Part shown: positions 23,321-35,036 of the stretch, one piece after another
Layout: each line of letters starts with the position of its first letter
Position numbering within the stretch: the first letter of the stretch is position 1
From: Euwallacea fornicatus
Taxonomy: Eukaryota > Arthropoda > Insecta > Coleoptera > Curculionidae
Assembly: GCF_040115645.1 (NCBI RefSeq)
Contig: NC_089559.1
Span: 2,480,001 to 2,544,000 of the forward strand
DNA: 64,000 nt
Direction of reading: 5' to 3'
Notes under the pieces: model-generated
The model's database searches: none
Seen by the model: only the letters and a program-made list of their open reading frames with translations
What the model was told of the DNA's origin: nothing
Position numbers and translations under genes: made by a program

Positions 23321-24480
23321 TCGGTATCTTTTTGGTTTCGTTAAAATTTAAACTGGGCAAAGCTTTTTAGTTTCCATGTGTTTTTATACAATTTCGACGT
23401 TTTCGGTTTGTTTTTGGAAAACTTTTTTTTTTTTTGAGTTCGTGCTTCTGCGCATTGCTCTAATACTGAATTTTACATATCCATTAACAGAAAAATAGAT
23501 TGAAAATTTAATAAAATTTACAAGCGCAATTGAAAAATATCCCTGGGTATTGCGGTTGGGTGTAGTATTTACAACCATTTACTTAATAATGCCATTTTTT
23601 GTGCTTTGCTCACGTGGAAAATGTGCGATTTCAGACTGTCGCTTCCCGCTCGAGTTGATCTCAAATGATGCGTCAAAGGGACAGCTAATCCCCCTCGGAG
23701 TCCTAAAGAACTTTATCCATATTGTCTGTAATGCACCTAGAAAAACGCTTTGCAACGTATTCAATTTCCGACATTTCCTAAAATTTGCTTTAACGAACTT
23801 TTGAATAAATGATTTATTCGTCATGCAAGTTCCAACCATGCGAGTATTGACTTTAGCTGCATACGTATACCGGGGGGTTGTTTCAGTAATTAGTATATAC
23901 CCGGAAGGTTTAGGGTTTGCACAAATTTTCCAATTCTTTGATACGTCTATGCCAGGTACGTCACTTTGAAAAAGCTCAAATTCCAATTAGAGCTGCCCTG
24001 CACATGACAGGATAATTAAATTCCAATATATTAAGCGTTCCCATTCAACCCCAAACCCAATATACGGCCCCAAATTATCTATATACAAGACCCATTTGCT
24101 ATTGGACTAACTTCAAATAGCTGCAAGAAATTGCAAGGACAAGGGCTGAATAATCCAGTTATACAGGACAAATACAACATTTTGTGCAAAGAGAGGGAAA
24201 CGGGTTCAATTCCAATATGAAATTACCGGCGTTATATGAAGTTTGCTGTGGCGTTTAAAGTGTCGTGATGTTTGTTTCAATACGTTGGAAACGGAAACGA
24301 ATTCAGGAAAGGCGGAAGTTTCTGGATATCAAGTTAGGTTTCATGTTAATGTGGAAAGTAGGTCAAGAGGTATAAGGAGATGTTTGGTTACATTGTTGCA
24401 GTTTTCTTATCGCACACTGTTTATTCTGTTATGGATGAAGCTTCCAGAGGTAAATTTAACAACGGCACTTCTAACAATTA
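23321..24480. other. Unclassified stretch with an unrecognised 135-codon minus frame
   Basis: A minus-strand open frame at 23986-23579 (starting MEFELFQSDVPG) has no recognised domain and no visible splice or start context; it is probably transposon debris. Nothing else is seen. Confidence 0.3.
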
Positions 24481-25426
24481 TACTGGGTGTTTAAAAAATA
24501 CGGGGTAATATTTAAAAAGCTGATTTCTCGGGTCATTTTGTGGAAGAAGTTCCTATAAACATACGTCCGGCGAAATGTATTGTTCGCAACATACAGGGTG
24601 TTATTTTTTTTTTAAATAACGCTTTTTGTAAAATAATTCAAATATCTTTTGACCTTTTTTTTTTTTTTAATTTAGTACAGTTGGTTGCGATAATAAGAGG
24701 CTCATTTGGTCTTAGCTAGATTGAAATTGTTAAGTCCAGTGGCGTCAGGAGGGGACATCTTAACCAAATTTATGGACTAAAGAATGTACGCCTCTGACGT
24801 TAATTCAATTTCGATATTTTTCTGAGATGAAGCTAACCCGAACTAGAAATACAACTTTTTTGCCTCTCGAATTTTCCTTGTATTTTGCTTCGTTTACGAG
24901 ATGAAAAATAAAAACCATTTTATTAGATGTCCATTTATCATAAAAAGACATTTTCAAAACGTTCTAGGAATATTTGCGAATAGTTCGAATAAAAATAACT
25001 GCTCTATTCACTAGCATGCTAAATATGTTTAAAAATTAATAACGTAGATGTAATTTGAAGTTGTATTTTCAGTCGTTTCATCTCAAAAAATAGCGAAATT
25101 TAATTAAAGTCAGTGCGATACATTCCTTTGTCAATAAATTTGGTTAAGATGTCCCCCTCCCCCGTGACGCAACTTGACTTAATAATTTTAATATGGTTAG
25201 GGCCAAATCAGCCCCTATATTACTACAAATAACGCAACCAATTAAAAAAAAAACAGTCAAATGATATTTGAACCATTTTTAAAAATCCGTTATTCAAAAA
25301 AAAATTAACACCCGGGGCCTTGGAGGCAATGCATTTTCGGACCTATGTTTGTAGAAACTGTTTTCATAAAATCACCTGACAACTCACCCCCTTAAATGTC
25401 GCCGCGTCTTTTTTAAACACCCTGTA
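24481..25426. mobile_element. Fold-back inverted-repeat element 2
   Basis: Arms of about 390 bases (24481-24870 and 25040-25426) are diverged inverses of each other around a loop of about 170 bases. The ends are TACTGGGTGTTTAAAAAA and TTTTTTAAACACCCTGTA, flanked by TA on both sides (24479-24480 and 25427-25428). Internal paired landmarks include AAATTTGGTTAAGATGTCCCC and GCGCAACCAA-type blocks. No coding sequence. The divergence between arms indicates age. Confidence 0.85.
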
Positions 25427-25610
25427 TATCGAAACTCGTCATAATCCTCAGATTTATCAAGAATTTAGAGTAAATCATTGTTAATATCTTTGAACGTTTA
25501 CATTTTCGAAATCCTCATACAGTGCATAAAAACTAATTTACCGAAATTCTTGTTAAATATCAAATATGACAAAGTTTAAAACATATTGCAGATTATGGTT
25601 GACAACTATA

Positions 25611-26121
25611 CAATATGTAAGATTTTACTTGAGACATCCCAATATGTCTTATAATATGCGCTCTACGGTAAAATGTATATTATGAAAGTTGAATTACTCC
25701 GTGGGGAACATATATTGATGCTAAAATTAGTGCCCTTCTGTCCCTCCTTGTGGGTGGGTGGGGGGGGGGGGTAACTGTGAATTCTTAAAGGGTATTTTCC
25801 ATTTTTTATTGCAGATGCACATTTTACGGCGTAAAATACGCAAAATCTGTCTGGAACATTTTTTTGACTCATTATAGATGGCGCTGTAATCAACGAAATT
25901 TAATTTCCTTTTTGCTTATAACTTATCGGAAGGCTTGATGAAATCTTCTTCCTGAAAGTTACCCCACATTCCACCTATGGGGGGGGGGGGAGGGGGGGGG
26001 ATAATTCTAGCATCAATGTGTTTCCTCCGCGGAATAATTCAACGTTGATAATAGGCATTTTTTTTATAGACCACTTATTATACGAGATATTGTTATGTCT
26101 CAAGTTAAATCTTACACCCTG
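25611..26121. mobile_element. Fold-back inverted-repeat element 3 with poly-G tracts
   Basis: The 5' arm (CAATATGTAAGATTTTACTT and onward to about 25800) is the inverse of the 3' arm ending AAGTTAAATCTTACACCCTG. Shared inner blocks are TTGAATTACTCCG and TTGATGCTAAAATTA with their complements. G runs on the plus strand lie at 25756-25771 and 25980-26000. No coding sequence; the minus Pro-rich frame across the G tract is an artefact. Confidence 0.8.
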
Positions 26122-26129
26122 GAAGGAAA

Positions 26130-27090
26130 TCGATTTAAAAAAATGGCGAAGGACTTATAATGATCAAAATCATCAGTTGAGAATATTATAAAATGGTGCA
26201 ATGGCAGAGGTGCAAATGAAATTAAAGGTTGAAGGTAGGAGTACTGGTCGTCGTCGAATTGTTCGTGAAAGAGATTGACGAGGATCAGTGAAAATATGCA
26301 AAGAGCAGAGGCGGAGCACTTTGCGCGAAATCAGTGCTGGATGGAACGACGAATGCGATTTAAATTTATATAGAAAGTGCTATCGAAAATGGATACATAA
26401 ATTCGAAAGGAAATTCTCTTTCGGCGAAACGTGTTACTTTTTAATTGCTTCCTATGACTTGAGGAAAATCAAAAGTTTCCTAGACTTACGAGGACGGAAA
26501 GAAGGTTATCTGTAGCGATGAATTTGATCCGTATTTGATGTCCGTGTTCAAGATATGCGTAAGAGAATCGTAAGGGCAAAACAAGACGCTTCCAAGAGAG
26601 AATGTTTAAAACGAACCCTGAACTTTGCGAAAAGGTCAAACGGTTTGGGGATGCACGTTCGTTAAGGGATTAGGTCAGATGGAGTTTATAGACGGTACAA
26701 TAAATGAGAAGTATGGACAGATATTACAAAACAAATTACTTACGAGCATTCGTCTGCCGGACGGAGACTAAAGTTTCATTTTCCACCAAGACGACTCTTC
26801 TCGTCATTCTTTCCCTTCGACCAAACAATGGTTTGACGAAAATAATATTAATGTAATCTGTCGGCCTTCCAGCAGCCCCGATTTGAACATCGTCGAACGT
26901 GCTTGCCATCAAATGAAGAGATATCTAAGAAGTAATCTTCGAACGAGCCTTCAAGCTCGAAGATTAGCCATTGAAGAAATTGGGAACGCACTTACACGTG
27001 AATTATGAGATAAATTGTTGAGAAATATGCCTGCAAGAATCCGAGCAGTCGTCAAAGCGAAAAGCGATGTTACCAGCTGTTAATTGGAGC
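26130..27090 (+). pseudogene. Tc1-like transposase remnant
   Basis: Plus-strand frames, broken by many stops, show a Tc1-like order. An N-terminal HTH-like region is near 26190. A DE-type block near 26510 (CSDEFDPYL) corresponds to the first catalytic Asp. Then come FPPRRLFSS at the second Asp, a WFDENNINV helix and PSSSPDLNIVE at the third acidic residue (26870-26890), followed by QMKRYL. It cannot encode a functional enzyme. Confidence 0.7.
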
Positions 27091-27114
27091 GAAAATGTGC
27101 CACGTCTCAATGTA

Positions 27115-28415
27115 CCGGGTGATACAAGAAGGTGGCTCGACTTAATAAGTCGATAAGTTTTTGGTTTTTGAACTTGGAAAGTTGAAATTTGGAGGGAAGC
27201 TATGTGAAAATAGAGCCGATCGATTGATGTTTAATAACATTTATTTAGCACTTCCGGTTTCATTGGAAAGGAGCTCAACTTTCGATTTTTAAACGTAATT
27301 TTCTATAAATTTTTACTTTTTTGGAATCTAGAAGTCATTTTTAGTCTAAAAATATGTAATTAAAAAATATATATATTTTTTTTTGCGAGAAAATTGATAT
27401 GTTGGTATTTGGAGAACGTCGTCAACGGCCTTCCGATGCTGTGCGGCTTTATGCGGAAAAGCTTCCACTTAGGAACCATCCAGGCCGCCACTTCAAAAAA
27501 AATTAAAAAAATTGAAACGGGAAATGCTAAAGAAGAAAAAGACTTTATTATCGGTGAAGGCATAGAATTCGATGTTTTATTTATGATGGAAGTTAATCTA
27601 AGTGCATCAGTTCGTGAGATAGCTGTAGAACGTGAGATTAGCTATTCGTCAGGTCGTCGAGTTTTGAAACAACTTCTGTATTCTTGTGGTTAACAAGTAA
27701 TTAATTGAGATGTTAAAAATGGCCGCTTTGTTGTTCTGTCGGCAAGCAAAAGCATTTTGAACTGTTTTCCTCGTAACTTTGTTCAATTGATTTAGGGTTG
27801 TGTTATTTACTACTCTACGAACTTTTTCTTCTAATTCTTCCCGATTATTGGAAGTGTCGTAAACTTGTGCTTTAATTGTAACTCAAACTCCAACTTGCGT
27901 TTTCACACAATTTCGGTTCGTTTCTCGATGGACACACGTTGTGTTTAGTATCAAAAATTCAGGAAAAATAGTTTTGGAAAACCGCAATGAGCCATCACGT
28001 TGCCGTTTGAAAAACGGAATATAAATGAGATAAACTGTTTTTCGGTATTTAAATGACGTACAAAATGAAAAGTACTCGATAAAATGACAAATTAGTATTT
28101 TCCCTCGTAATTCTGGCCTAAAATTGTGTCCGATACACATGCCTTAGTGGCGTAGCTCCACACGAAAAAACCACAAATATATTTTTTTCATTACATATTT
28201 TTAGACTAAAAATAACGTCTAGGTCCCAAAAAAGTAAACATTTAGAGGACATAATATTTAAAAATCGAAATCGAGGTCATTTTCGGTCAAACTGGAGGCG
28301 CTCATTAACGCCAATCAATCGGCTCTATTTTCATATGGCTTCCCTCTAAATTTCAACTCTCTAAATTTAAAAACTTAAAAGTTATAAAGGCGAGCCCTCT
28401 TCGTGAATCACCCGG
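27115..28415. mobile_element. Fold-back inverted-repeat element 4 with a DUF4817-type transposase fragment
   Basis: Terminal arms of about 270 bases pair strongly: ends CCGGGTGATACAAGAAGG and the complement ending ATCACCCGG, with TA on both sides. Inner blocks include AGTTGAAATTTGGAGGGAAG and TTTAGTCTAAAAATATGTAA. The interior begins with a fragment (27394-27470) that reads, across one frameshift, like the N-terminus of DUF4817-type insect transposases (VFGERRQRPSDAVRLYAEK, then RNHPGRHF). The remaining interior is not coding. The centre therefore comes from an autonomous relative. Confidence 0.75.
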
Positions 28416-28599
28416 TATATGTAGTTGTCAAACATAATATGCAACGTTTTTTAAGTTTGTCATTTTTGGTGTTTAACAATCATTTCGTTAAATTAATTTG
28501 TTCTTGTTGTTCATGCGTTGCGCGAGCATTTTGAAAGTATAATTCGTTTGAAGATGTTAATTGTCGTTTGCTTTAAAATTTTAACAACTTTAAAAATTA

Positions 28600-28899
28600 T
28601 AATGCGCCCCATTATATAGCTGTTAGGGCTCGTAGCACTTAAATGCGAAAGCTTTTTTTTTTCAAGTTTCGTTTAGTTGCCTGTAGCTACTCAGTTGCCG
28701 CAGATATACGGTTTTGTACACAGAGGTACGTTGCTGATAAGGTAGCTACCACTCGTACAATCACTACTACTTTATTAAAGTTTATTTTGAATTTTCGCTT
28801 GATATATTAACTCTTAATATCTGGCACTTAGTATTTAGTTAGAACGTATGCTAATTTTGAAAAGTACTATATGCTAAAATGTTATATATTATCAAATGA
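28600..28899. other. Non-coding stretch, nothing recognised
   Basis: AT-rich sequence between two transposon remnants; no feature supported. Confidence 0.3.
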
Positions 28900-29545
28900 A
28901 AATTCTTAAGCAGCAAATGAACTTTACCTTAATAGATATCCTGAACGCCGCCAACCAGAGAAGGTAATTTTTTTAACAATAAAAAATAATTTTATAAATT
29001 ATGGAAGCTTTAGAAAGCCCGGACCGAAACATTACCACATAAGCGAAGGAAAGGAAATTCAAGAATTAAATACAATTAGAGGAGCGTTAGAAGATCCGAA
29101 TACATCCTTGCGGGCTTTGGCGAAAAAAAGTGGTAATAAAATAACGAGCATTTTTACGAACGCTTAAAAAACGTCATTATCGCACAAGACGTATTCATCA
29201 CCTTCGCGAGGGCGACGCCGCTAGAAAGTTGAGATTTTGCCACTGGTTTTTGGCGAATTACAGCCAAGATATTAAGTTTCCATTAAACATTTTTTGAAGT
29301 GATGAACCGACAGTGGATAATTATGGAATACTTAACAGATACAATTCTTAACGCTGGTGCACAGAAAATCCATATGCGTTTGTTCCCCAAAATCGACAAG
29401 GTCAGTTTTGATTTAACATATGTGTGGGGATATTTAGAGGGAGATTTGTCGGACCTCATTTTTACGAAGGACATTTAACGACTGAAAGTTATTCATAAAT
29501 TTCCAACACTTCCCTTATTTTGTTCCTTGAAAATTTACCTCTCTC
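28900..29545 (+). pseudogene. DUF4817-type transposase remnant, N-terminal and middle part
   Basis: Broken plus-strand frames show YPERRQPEK at 28940 (HTH-type start), then LEDPNTSLRALAKKSG near 29090, RRLRFCHWFLANYSQDIKF near 29225, a catalytic-type SDEP block near 29298, ENPYAFVPQNRQGQFWFNI near 29370 and GIFRGRFVGPHFYEGHL near 29435. This order matches the DUF4817-type insect transposase. It stops abruptly at a (CT)n run at 29541-29563. The C-terminal WPARSPDL block is missing. Confidence 0.7.
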
Positions 29546-29563
29546 TCTCTCTCTCTCTCTCAT
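29541..29563 (+). repeat. (CT)n microsatellite
   Basis: A short perfect CT run marking the end of the transposase remnant. Confidence 0.85.
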
Positions 29564-29581
29564 ACTGAATGCTTGTATTAG

Positions 29582-30832
29582 GTCTACCGGAAAGTTCTGT
29601 GCGATAATTTCGTTTCAAGTTTAAACATGTATGCGCATACTCTTTTAAGCCATATATGGCCGTGTTTCTTTATAACTGTATGTATACACATGTGTCCTTC
29701 GAAATTAACTACAATAAAGATATCTCACGTCATTTCTAAGCTAGAGGCGATCGTGAAAACACGGGTACTAATAAAGTTCATTTGAGACACTGTGTGTTGT
29801 ACGAATTCCAACAGGGTAAAAATTCCAACGAAGCATGTCGAAATTTAGTGAAAGTTTTTGGAAGAGATGCTGTTTCAGAAAAAATATGTATATGATTCGA
29901 AGAATTTGAAGCAGGTGATTTCGATCTTAGCGATAAGGCACGCTCCCATCTCTGATTGATGACGATAATATAAAGACCATAATACGCCAAGATCCTTATC
30001 TATTAACATCGGAAATCGCGGAGAAACCTAACTCACCTCAACAAACCATTTCGGACTATATTCGGAAGCTAGGATTGGTCTATAAGTATTCCAGATGGGT
30101 ACCTCATGAGTTAAGTGAAAAAAATTTGCATGACCGCATCGTCATATGAACATCTCTGCTTGCTTGGAACAAAAGTGAACCTTTCTCGGACCGCATGATA
30201 ACTGGTGAGGAAAGTGGATTACGCGTGAAAACATTGTAAGGAAAAGAGCGTACTGTAATCCCGGACAACTTACCTCCTCCACTCCTAAACCTGGATTGAG
30301 CCTTAAATAGGGAATGCTGTGTATATGGTGGGACATCCAAGAACCAATCTATTACGATCTTTTGAAACCCAACCAAAAGCTCAATCCGGAGAAATACTGT
30401 TAGCAAATTGAATGAGTTAAAGAGAGCACTCTAAGAAAAGAGGCCGGCAATGTTCAACAGGGAGCATATCATATTGCACCACATGTAGCTTGGCGACTCG
30501 CCAGAAAATCGCAAAGCCAGGCTAGGAATTTCTCTTGCATCCACCATACTCCCCACACCTAACACCCTCTGATTTTCTTTTGTTCCTCTCTTTGCAAAAT
30601 TTTTTGACGGGAAGAAAGTTCAAAAATAAAGAAGATGTTAAAACAGCACTTCTTGAGTTGTTCGTCTTCAAAAACAACGCGTTCTTCAAAAATTGGATTT
30701 ACAAATTACCATCACGCCGGCAAGAAGTCATAAACAATAATGGAAATTACATCGTACAGTAAATATTGTCAGATGGATTAACAATTGCATAATTTTCTTC
30801 TTTATAAACGGACAGAACTTTCCAGTAGACCT
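29582..30832 (+). mobile_element. Mariner element, decayed
   Basis: The terminal repeats are GGTCTACCGGAAAGTTCTGT at the left and the complement ACAGAACTTTCCAGTAGACC at the right, about 1.25 kb apart, a usual mariner length. The transposase is on the plus strand in shifting frames. It includes an N-terminal NSNEACRNLVKVFG-type helix near 29830, a WWDIQEP-like region near 30330, an HPPYSPHLTPSDFLLF block at 30538 (the YSPDLAPSD signature) and the C-terminal INNNGNYIVQ at 30730. Stops and frameshifts throughout make it inactive. Confidence 0.8.
30535..30762 (+). pseudogene. Mariner transposase C-terminal fragment, open
   Basis: This is the only long uninterrupted part of the element's transposase. 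It includes the last catalytic region (SPHLTPSDF, with Asp replaced by His in the SPD motif), SLQNFLTGRKFKNKEDV and the usual terminal NNNGNYI. The upstream part is shifted out of frame. Confidence 0.75.
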
Positions 30833-31289
30833 CATATTATCAACAAGACGGATGTCCTCATAATGATGGAATTACAATTCGGTGTTTAAATGAACGAGTG
30901 TCAGCAGCAGTAGATCGGAACGAGCGGCCTCGTGCCGTGGTCTACGAGGTCTTGTGACCTCACTACGATGGATTTTTTTTTTTTTTTTTTTTTTGAGAGA
31001 GATTGAAAGATCTCATCTTCAAGGGAAGAATGAGCAAAATTAGAAGAAGCGACTCGACGTGCTTTTGCAAGGATCACTGCCGTGAAATTGTTAATAGTTG
31101 TAATCTTGTGCAAAAAAGATATTTGCAGTGTATTCAAAACGAAGGAGCTCAGGTGAATATTTACTTTGAAATTATGTTTTAAAGTTTATTACATTTTATA
31201 AGAGTAATATGAGAGTAAAATAACCTTTTTTTTAAGTTCCATTATTACCTTTTGTTATTTTTACATTTTTTGAGCTCAGCTTACATACC
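30833..31289. other. Non-coding stretch with a T homopolymer
   Basis: Contains a run of about 26 Ts near 30969-30994 and no supported gene. It may hold fragments of older elements. Confidence 0.4.
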
Positions 31290-32315
31290 TACACTATCAG
31301 TCAAAAGTAAAATAATAAATAAAATTACATGTAATATCTCTAGAGATGTTACACGGTTTTGAAAGTTTCATTACTCAGTTGAACGAATTTATTAACAAGC
31401 AATAATAAACAAAATTCGAAAGAAAAGTGAGAGCTCTAATTTAAATTATAAGATATTTCTGACAAATATTCAACAGTAAAGCAAAATATAAATAAATAAA
31501 TTTAGATTGAGATTACATCTAATATTTTGTAGCATGGCCTTTATTTTATTTTTTTATCACTTCAGGACATCTACCACTCATAGATTCCAGTAAACTGATA
31601 AGGAATGATTCTGGAATGGAATTCTAAACAATGACGTCAAAAATTTAAAAATATTTGTGTGTTTTTCTCTCTCACTGGACGCTCAATAATTTCCCAGAGG
31701 CTCTCTATGGGGTTTAATGTGGGCTCTGGGCAGGCCATTTCATTGCACGAATGCTACGGTCTAGAAAAAATTGTTTTACTATCTCAGCATTATGCTTAGA
31801 GTCATTGTCGTGTTGAAATTACCACGACAATGGCCAATTTTCTTCGGCGAACGGCACCATTGTGTCTCTTACAATTCGTAAATATTGAAATCGGTCCATT
31901 ACCACCCGATGAATTGAATCAGTGAGCTCACACCGGTTCCCGAAAAACATCCCCACACCATCACATTTCCTCTTCCATGTTTTACGGTGCTACGAGTGTA
32001 TTTTGGACCAAATCTCATGTTAACAGGACGACGTACCCAGCAAATACCATCACTTGAATGTAGATTGAATATGCTTTCGTTCCAAAAACAGAAATGTTTT
32101 CCATTTTTCCATTGTCCAATTCATGTGCTCTTCAGCGATTTTCAACCGAAGTGGTCTATTTTTCGCAAAAATAAATGGTTTTGTGGTCGGTTTCCTACCA
32201 AATAGTTTACGTTCTGTCAGACTCTTTCGAACAGTACTATCAGAAATATCAGGAAGATCTAACTTTTTTTTATTTCCATCTCAGCAAGTGTCGTGACACC
32301 AGCCGATATTTTATA
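31290..32315 (-). pseudogene. Tc1-like transposase remnant
   Basis: Minus-strand frames give, from high to low coordinates: a WNESIFNLHSSDG block (about 32085-32045, first catalytic Asp replaced in this copy), VRRPVNMRFGPKYTRSTVKHG, VMVWGCFSG (about 31955), then PRAHIKPHRE or, in the adjoining frame, PEPTLNPIESLWEIIE (about 31735-31690), the third catalytic Glu block. A CACTATCAGTCAAAAGTAAA end at 31292 looks like its 3' terminal repeat. The N-terminal side is interrupted by the fold-back at 32316. Confidence 0.75.
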
Positions 32316-32923
32316 CAGTCACTCAAAAAAGTATCCGTACAGCCGAAAAAAAAAATCTGTAAACCGTAACTTTTGACTAATTTTGTTCAAATTTTGTATA
32401 ATGAAAATTCAAACCGAAACTCAATTTGCGTAATTGAGCAATTTTTGAAAATTTAACTTTTAGGGTGCTTTCTAGCGTTTAAAAAAAACTCCGTTTTGAA
32501 AACTTCTTGTGCGGTGGAAATTTTTCAATGTGGTTTTAACATTCCTGTAGAGGGGATTTTTCTTCATATATCCTGAAAATTTGATCAAAATCGAACAACA
32601 AATAAGGGAGTTGCAGCCTTTCAAAAACGCCAAAGAGTGACGATTTTCGCGCAAAATGACATTTTTGACGACTTTAAGACAAATCCCCTCTACAGGAATG
32701 TTAAAACCACATTGAAAAATTTCCACCGCGCAAGAAGTTTTCAAAACGGAGTTTTTTTTAAACGCTAGAAAGCACTCTAAAAGTTAAATTTTCAAAAGTT
32801 GCTCAATTACGCAAATTGAGTTTCGGTTTGAATTTTCATTATACAAAATTTGAACAAAAGCAGTCAAAAGTTACGGTTTACAGAATTTTTTTTCGGCTGT
32901 ACGGATACTTTTTTGAGGGACTG
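32316..32923. mobile_element. Near-perfect hairpin element (fold-back 5)
   Basis: Two arms of about 260-290 bases are almost exact inverses, with a loop of only a few tens of bases. The ends are CAGTCACTCAAAAAAGTATC and its complement ending GACTG, flanked by TA on both sides. Paired landmarks are AACGCTAGAAAGCAC, GGAATGTTAAAACCACATTG and AAATTGAGTTTCGG. The high arm identity indicates a young copy. It contains no gene; the minus frame inside is a shadow. Confidence 0.92.
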
Positions 32924-32925
32924 TA

Positions 32926-33893
32926 TGTGGTTGACATCACGATGTAGATTTGTCAGAATTAAGACAACTCACTAACAACATTTTACTTCACTAGTGTTTC
33001 CAATGGGGAAAGATAGTACGAGTGTTTACACCATTTAATAATCTAATGATAATTTGAATGAATCTAGAATAATGGAATCTCCATGAATGTGGAATATGAA
33101 TATGAATGTGTTTGAATGTGTTTTTGAATGTAACGTTTTTGAATGAATATTTCTAAGAATGAAAGGGTTTTGACTACTTATACTACTATGAAACCATGGG
33201 CGTACAACTGGTAACATGAATTTGTCTAGAGCGCACCGTAGTTTAACAGTTAAAGCAGATCTTAGACCTTTGGTCTAAGTTAACTACATTTTAATGATTT
33301 TGTCGTATCAGACGAAGGGATGACGTTTCTTAAATAAACCAGTGCTCCAATTGTGCTGTGACGTCACCATTAGATTTTCATGAAAAATCAAATAGGAACT
33401 ATATAAGGGGAAATAGATCCATAAGCGTCACATAGGGTGATTGGTTTAAGGATAAGAAGATATATAACACAAGAAACCGATCTTCCAGGGACAAATTTTC
33501 GACAATTTGAATTATTTTTGGTTGATGGCCGGTTTGGCTGTTCAAGTTTTGGTCAACTCACAATAGTTCCTCGAATTTGAAAACGTTTTATTGTGTGAGA
33601 GGCAAAACTTCGATTCAGTTGTAATTGGTTTGCAATGGTTATTTACTTCATATCCGACCGACACTTACAAATGATCAAATTTCGGATATCTATTGACAAA
33701 CTGCTACCAAAAGGTATTATTTACCATTAAATTAAACAGAAATAACCGGGATGCGGATTCGGAAATGCACTTCCCAGTAATAGAGAGTGAAAATACAATT
33801 TTGTTGCTTTACTTCTGAAATGACTTAAAAGGATTGTAAAAAATTATCGGGCAAATAAGCAAAATGAAGTGGATTTTTGTACATTATTTAGTT
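32926..33893. other. Non-coding stretch, nothing recognised
   Basis: May include the 5' remainder of the Tc1 remnant split by the hairpin. A short GAATGTG/GAATATG-rich stretch is seen near 33060-33160. No gene is supported. Confidence 0.35.
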
Positions 33894-34312
33894 TATCGGG
33901 TTGTTCGATAATTAATGTCGTTTTATTCTCGTAGATGGTTTAATTTATACATATCGAGTAATAGTGATCTCGTCGCTTTCATTATTATATGCCATTTTAA
34001 AGGTTATGTTTTAGACTTTTTTCGATCGAAAATTGAACGTGATTAGTAAACAAGAAGTTGATTAAAATTTAAGTTGAAGATGGACAATCAAAGTGAGCAT
34101 TATCGACACATTCTATTATGTTACTTTCGAAAGGGCAAAAATGCAGTACAAGCTCAGAAGAAATTGTGTGAAGTATATGGTGAGAACTGCCCTACCAAAC
34201 GCCAGTGCCAGCGTTGGTTTTCTCGCTTTCGTTCCGGAAATTTTAATGTCCAAGATGCACCACCACTGGACGCCCAATCACCATTGACAACGATAAAATA
34301 AAGGCCTTAATC

Positions 34313-34317
34313 GAAGC
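34313..34317. repeat. Target-site duplication GAAGC (left)
   Basis: Five bases immediately before the left LTR are repeated exactly after the right LTR at 41624-41628. BEL/Pao elements usually make 4-6 base duplications. Confidence 0.93.
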
Positions 34318-35034
34318 TGTTGGAAAAACTCCAACATAAAAATCGCTCTCACGTATTGCCCTAACATCTGGGTAATAAATCTGGTAAAGAGAGAAACCAG
34401 AAACAAAAGCTTGACATACCACTGGGTGCCAAACCATGGGTACCGCGCTAATCACCTCTCATCTGGTGCACATTCACCCTGATTTATGAAGTGCAAATCG
34501 CCCAAACACATTAAGGGCAGCAGTAAATTAGGATGAAATGTGGCAACACACGCGCAAGTGGACATGAACCAGAGGGTGTTAGCGATAAGGTAATGGTGTG
34601 AAAGCATCAAGGTGGCGACTTTCTCATGAAATCGTGGGAACCCAAACTCGGGAACCTGCGTCCTCTGCGGGAAGGGGCACGAACTTCTCTTGGAGCAAAA
34701 ACCAGAACCGTTTTTCATCCCGTCGCGAAAACAACAAACCTCTCTAGCTCTCGTTGCCATAAAACCCCACACACGGGCAATATTGTTAATAAGTTAGTCA
34801 CAACTCACCCTGTAATTCGTAATTCAACTAGTCTGTCATTAAATTCAAGGTAACTTGTGTAACCGAGTATATCATTTCTCGAATCTTTGGAACCCCATTA
34901 CTTTATGACGGTAGCCCGTCTGGTCCTTCGAATCAACTAAGAAACCTCACCAGCGTATTTCGATTCCCCTGTGGGTGCCTAGTGAGGCAGTCACTACTGT
35001 TAGGCAGGAACTCAGGAAGCCCCTGGCCTAAACA
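34318..35034 (+). repeat. Left LTR of the BEL/Pao element
   Basis: 717 bases, starting TGTTGGAAAAACTCCAACAT (itself a small hairpin) and ending GGCCTAAACA, so it has TG...CA edges. It should hold the promoter and the polyadenylation signal. Confidence 0.95.
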
Positions 35035-35036
35035 TT

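Larger units (their letters stand above)
25430..28600 (+). mobile_element. Decayed long-terminal-inverted-repeat Tc1-type element carrying two younger fold-backs
   Basis: The sequence at about 25450-25608 is the diverged inverse of about 28418-28560. For example, ATATGACAAAGTTTAAAA near 25565 pairs with the AAGTTTGTCATTTTTGG region near 28455, and GGTTGACAACTATA pairs with TATGTAGTTGTCAAAC. Between them lies a Tc1-like transposase pseudogene (26130-27090). Two fold-back elements, 25611-26121 and 27115-28415, sit just inside the two terminal repeats. The outermost ends are not resolved. Confidence 0.5.

Noticed and set aside
25663..25893. Minus frame with YPPPPPTHKEG
   Set aside because: Produced by the poly-G tract in fold-back 3.
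31240..32320. Host gene on the minus strand
   Set aside because: The motifs are those of a Tc1 transposase with terminal-repeat-like ends, not a host gene.
34452..34772. 106-codon minus frame, repeated exactly at 41041-41361
   Set aside because: It lies in the LTRs, so its duplication is explained by LTR identity. No domain or coding support.
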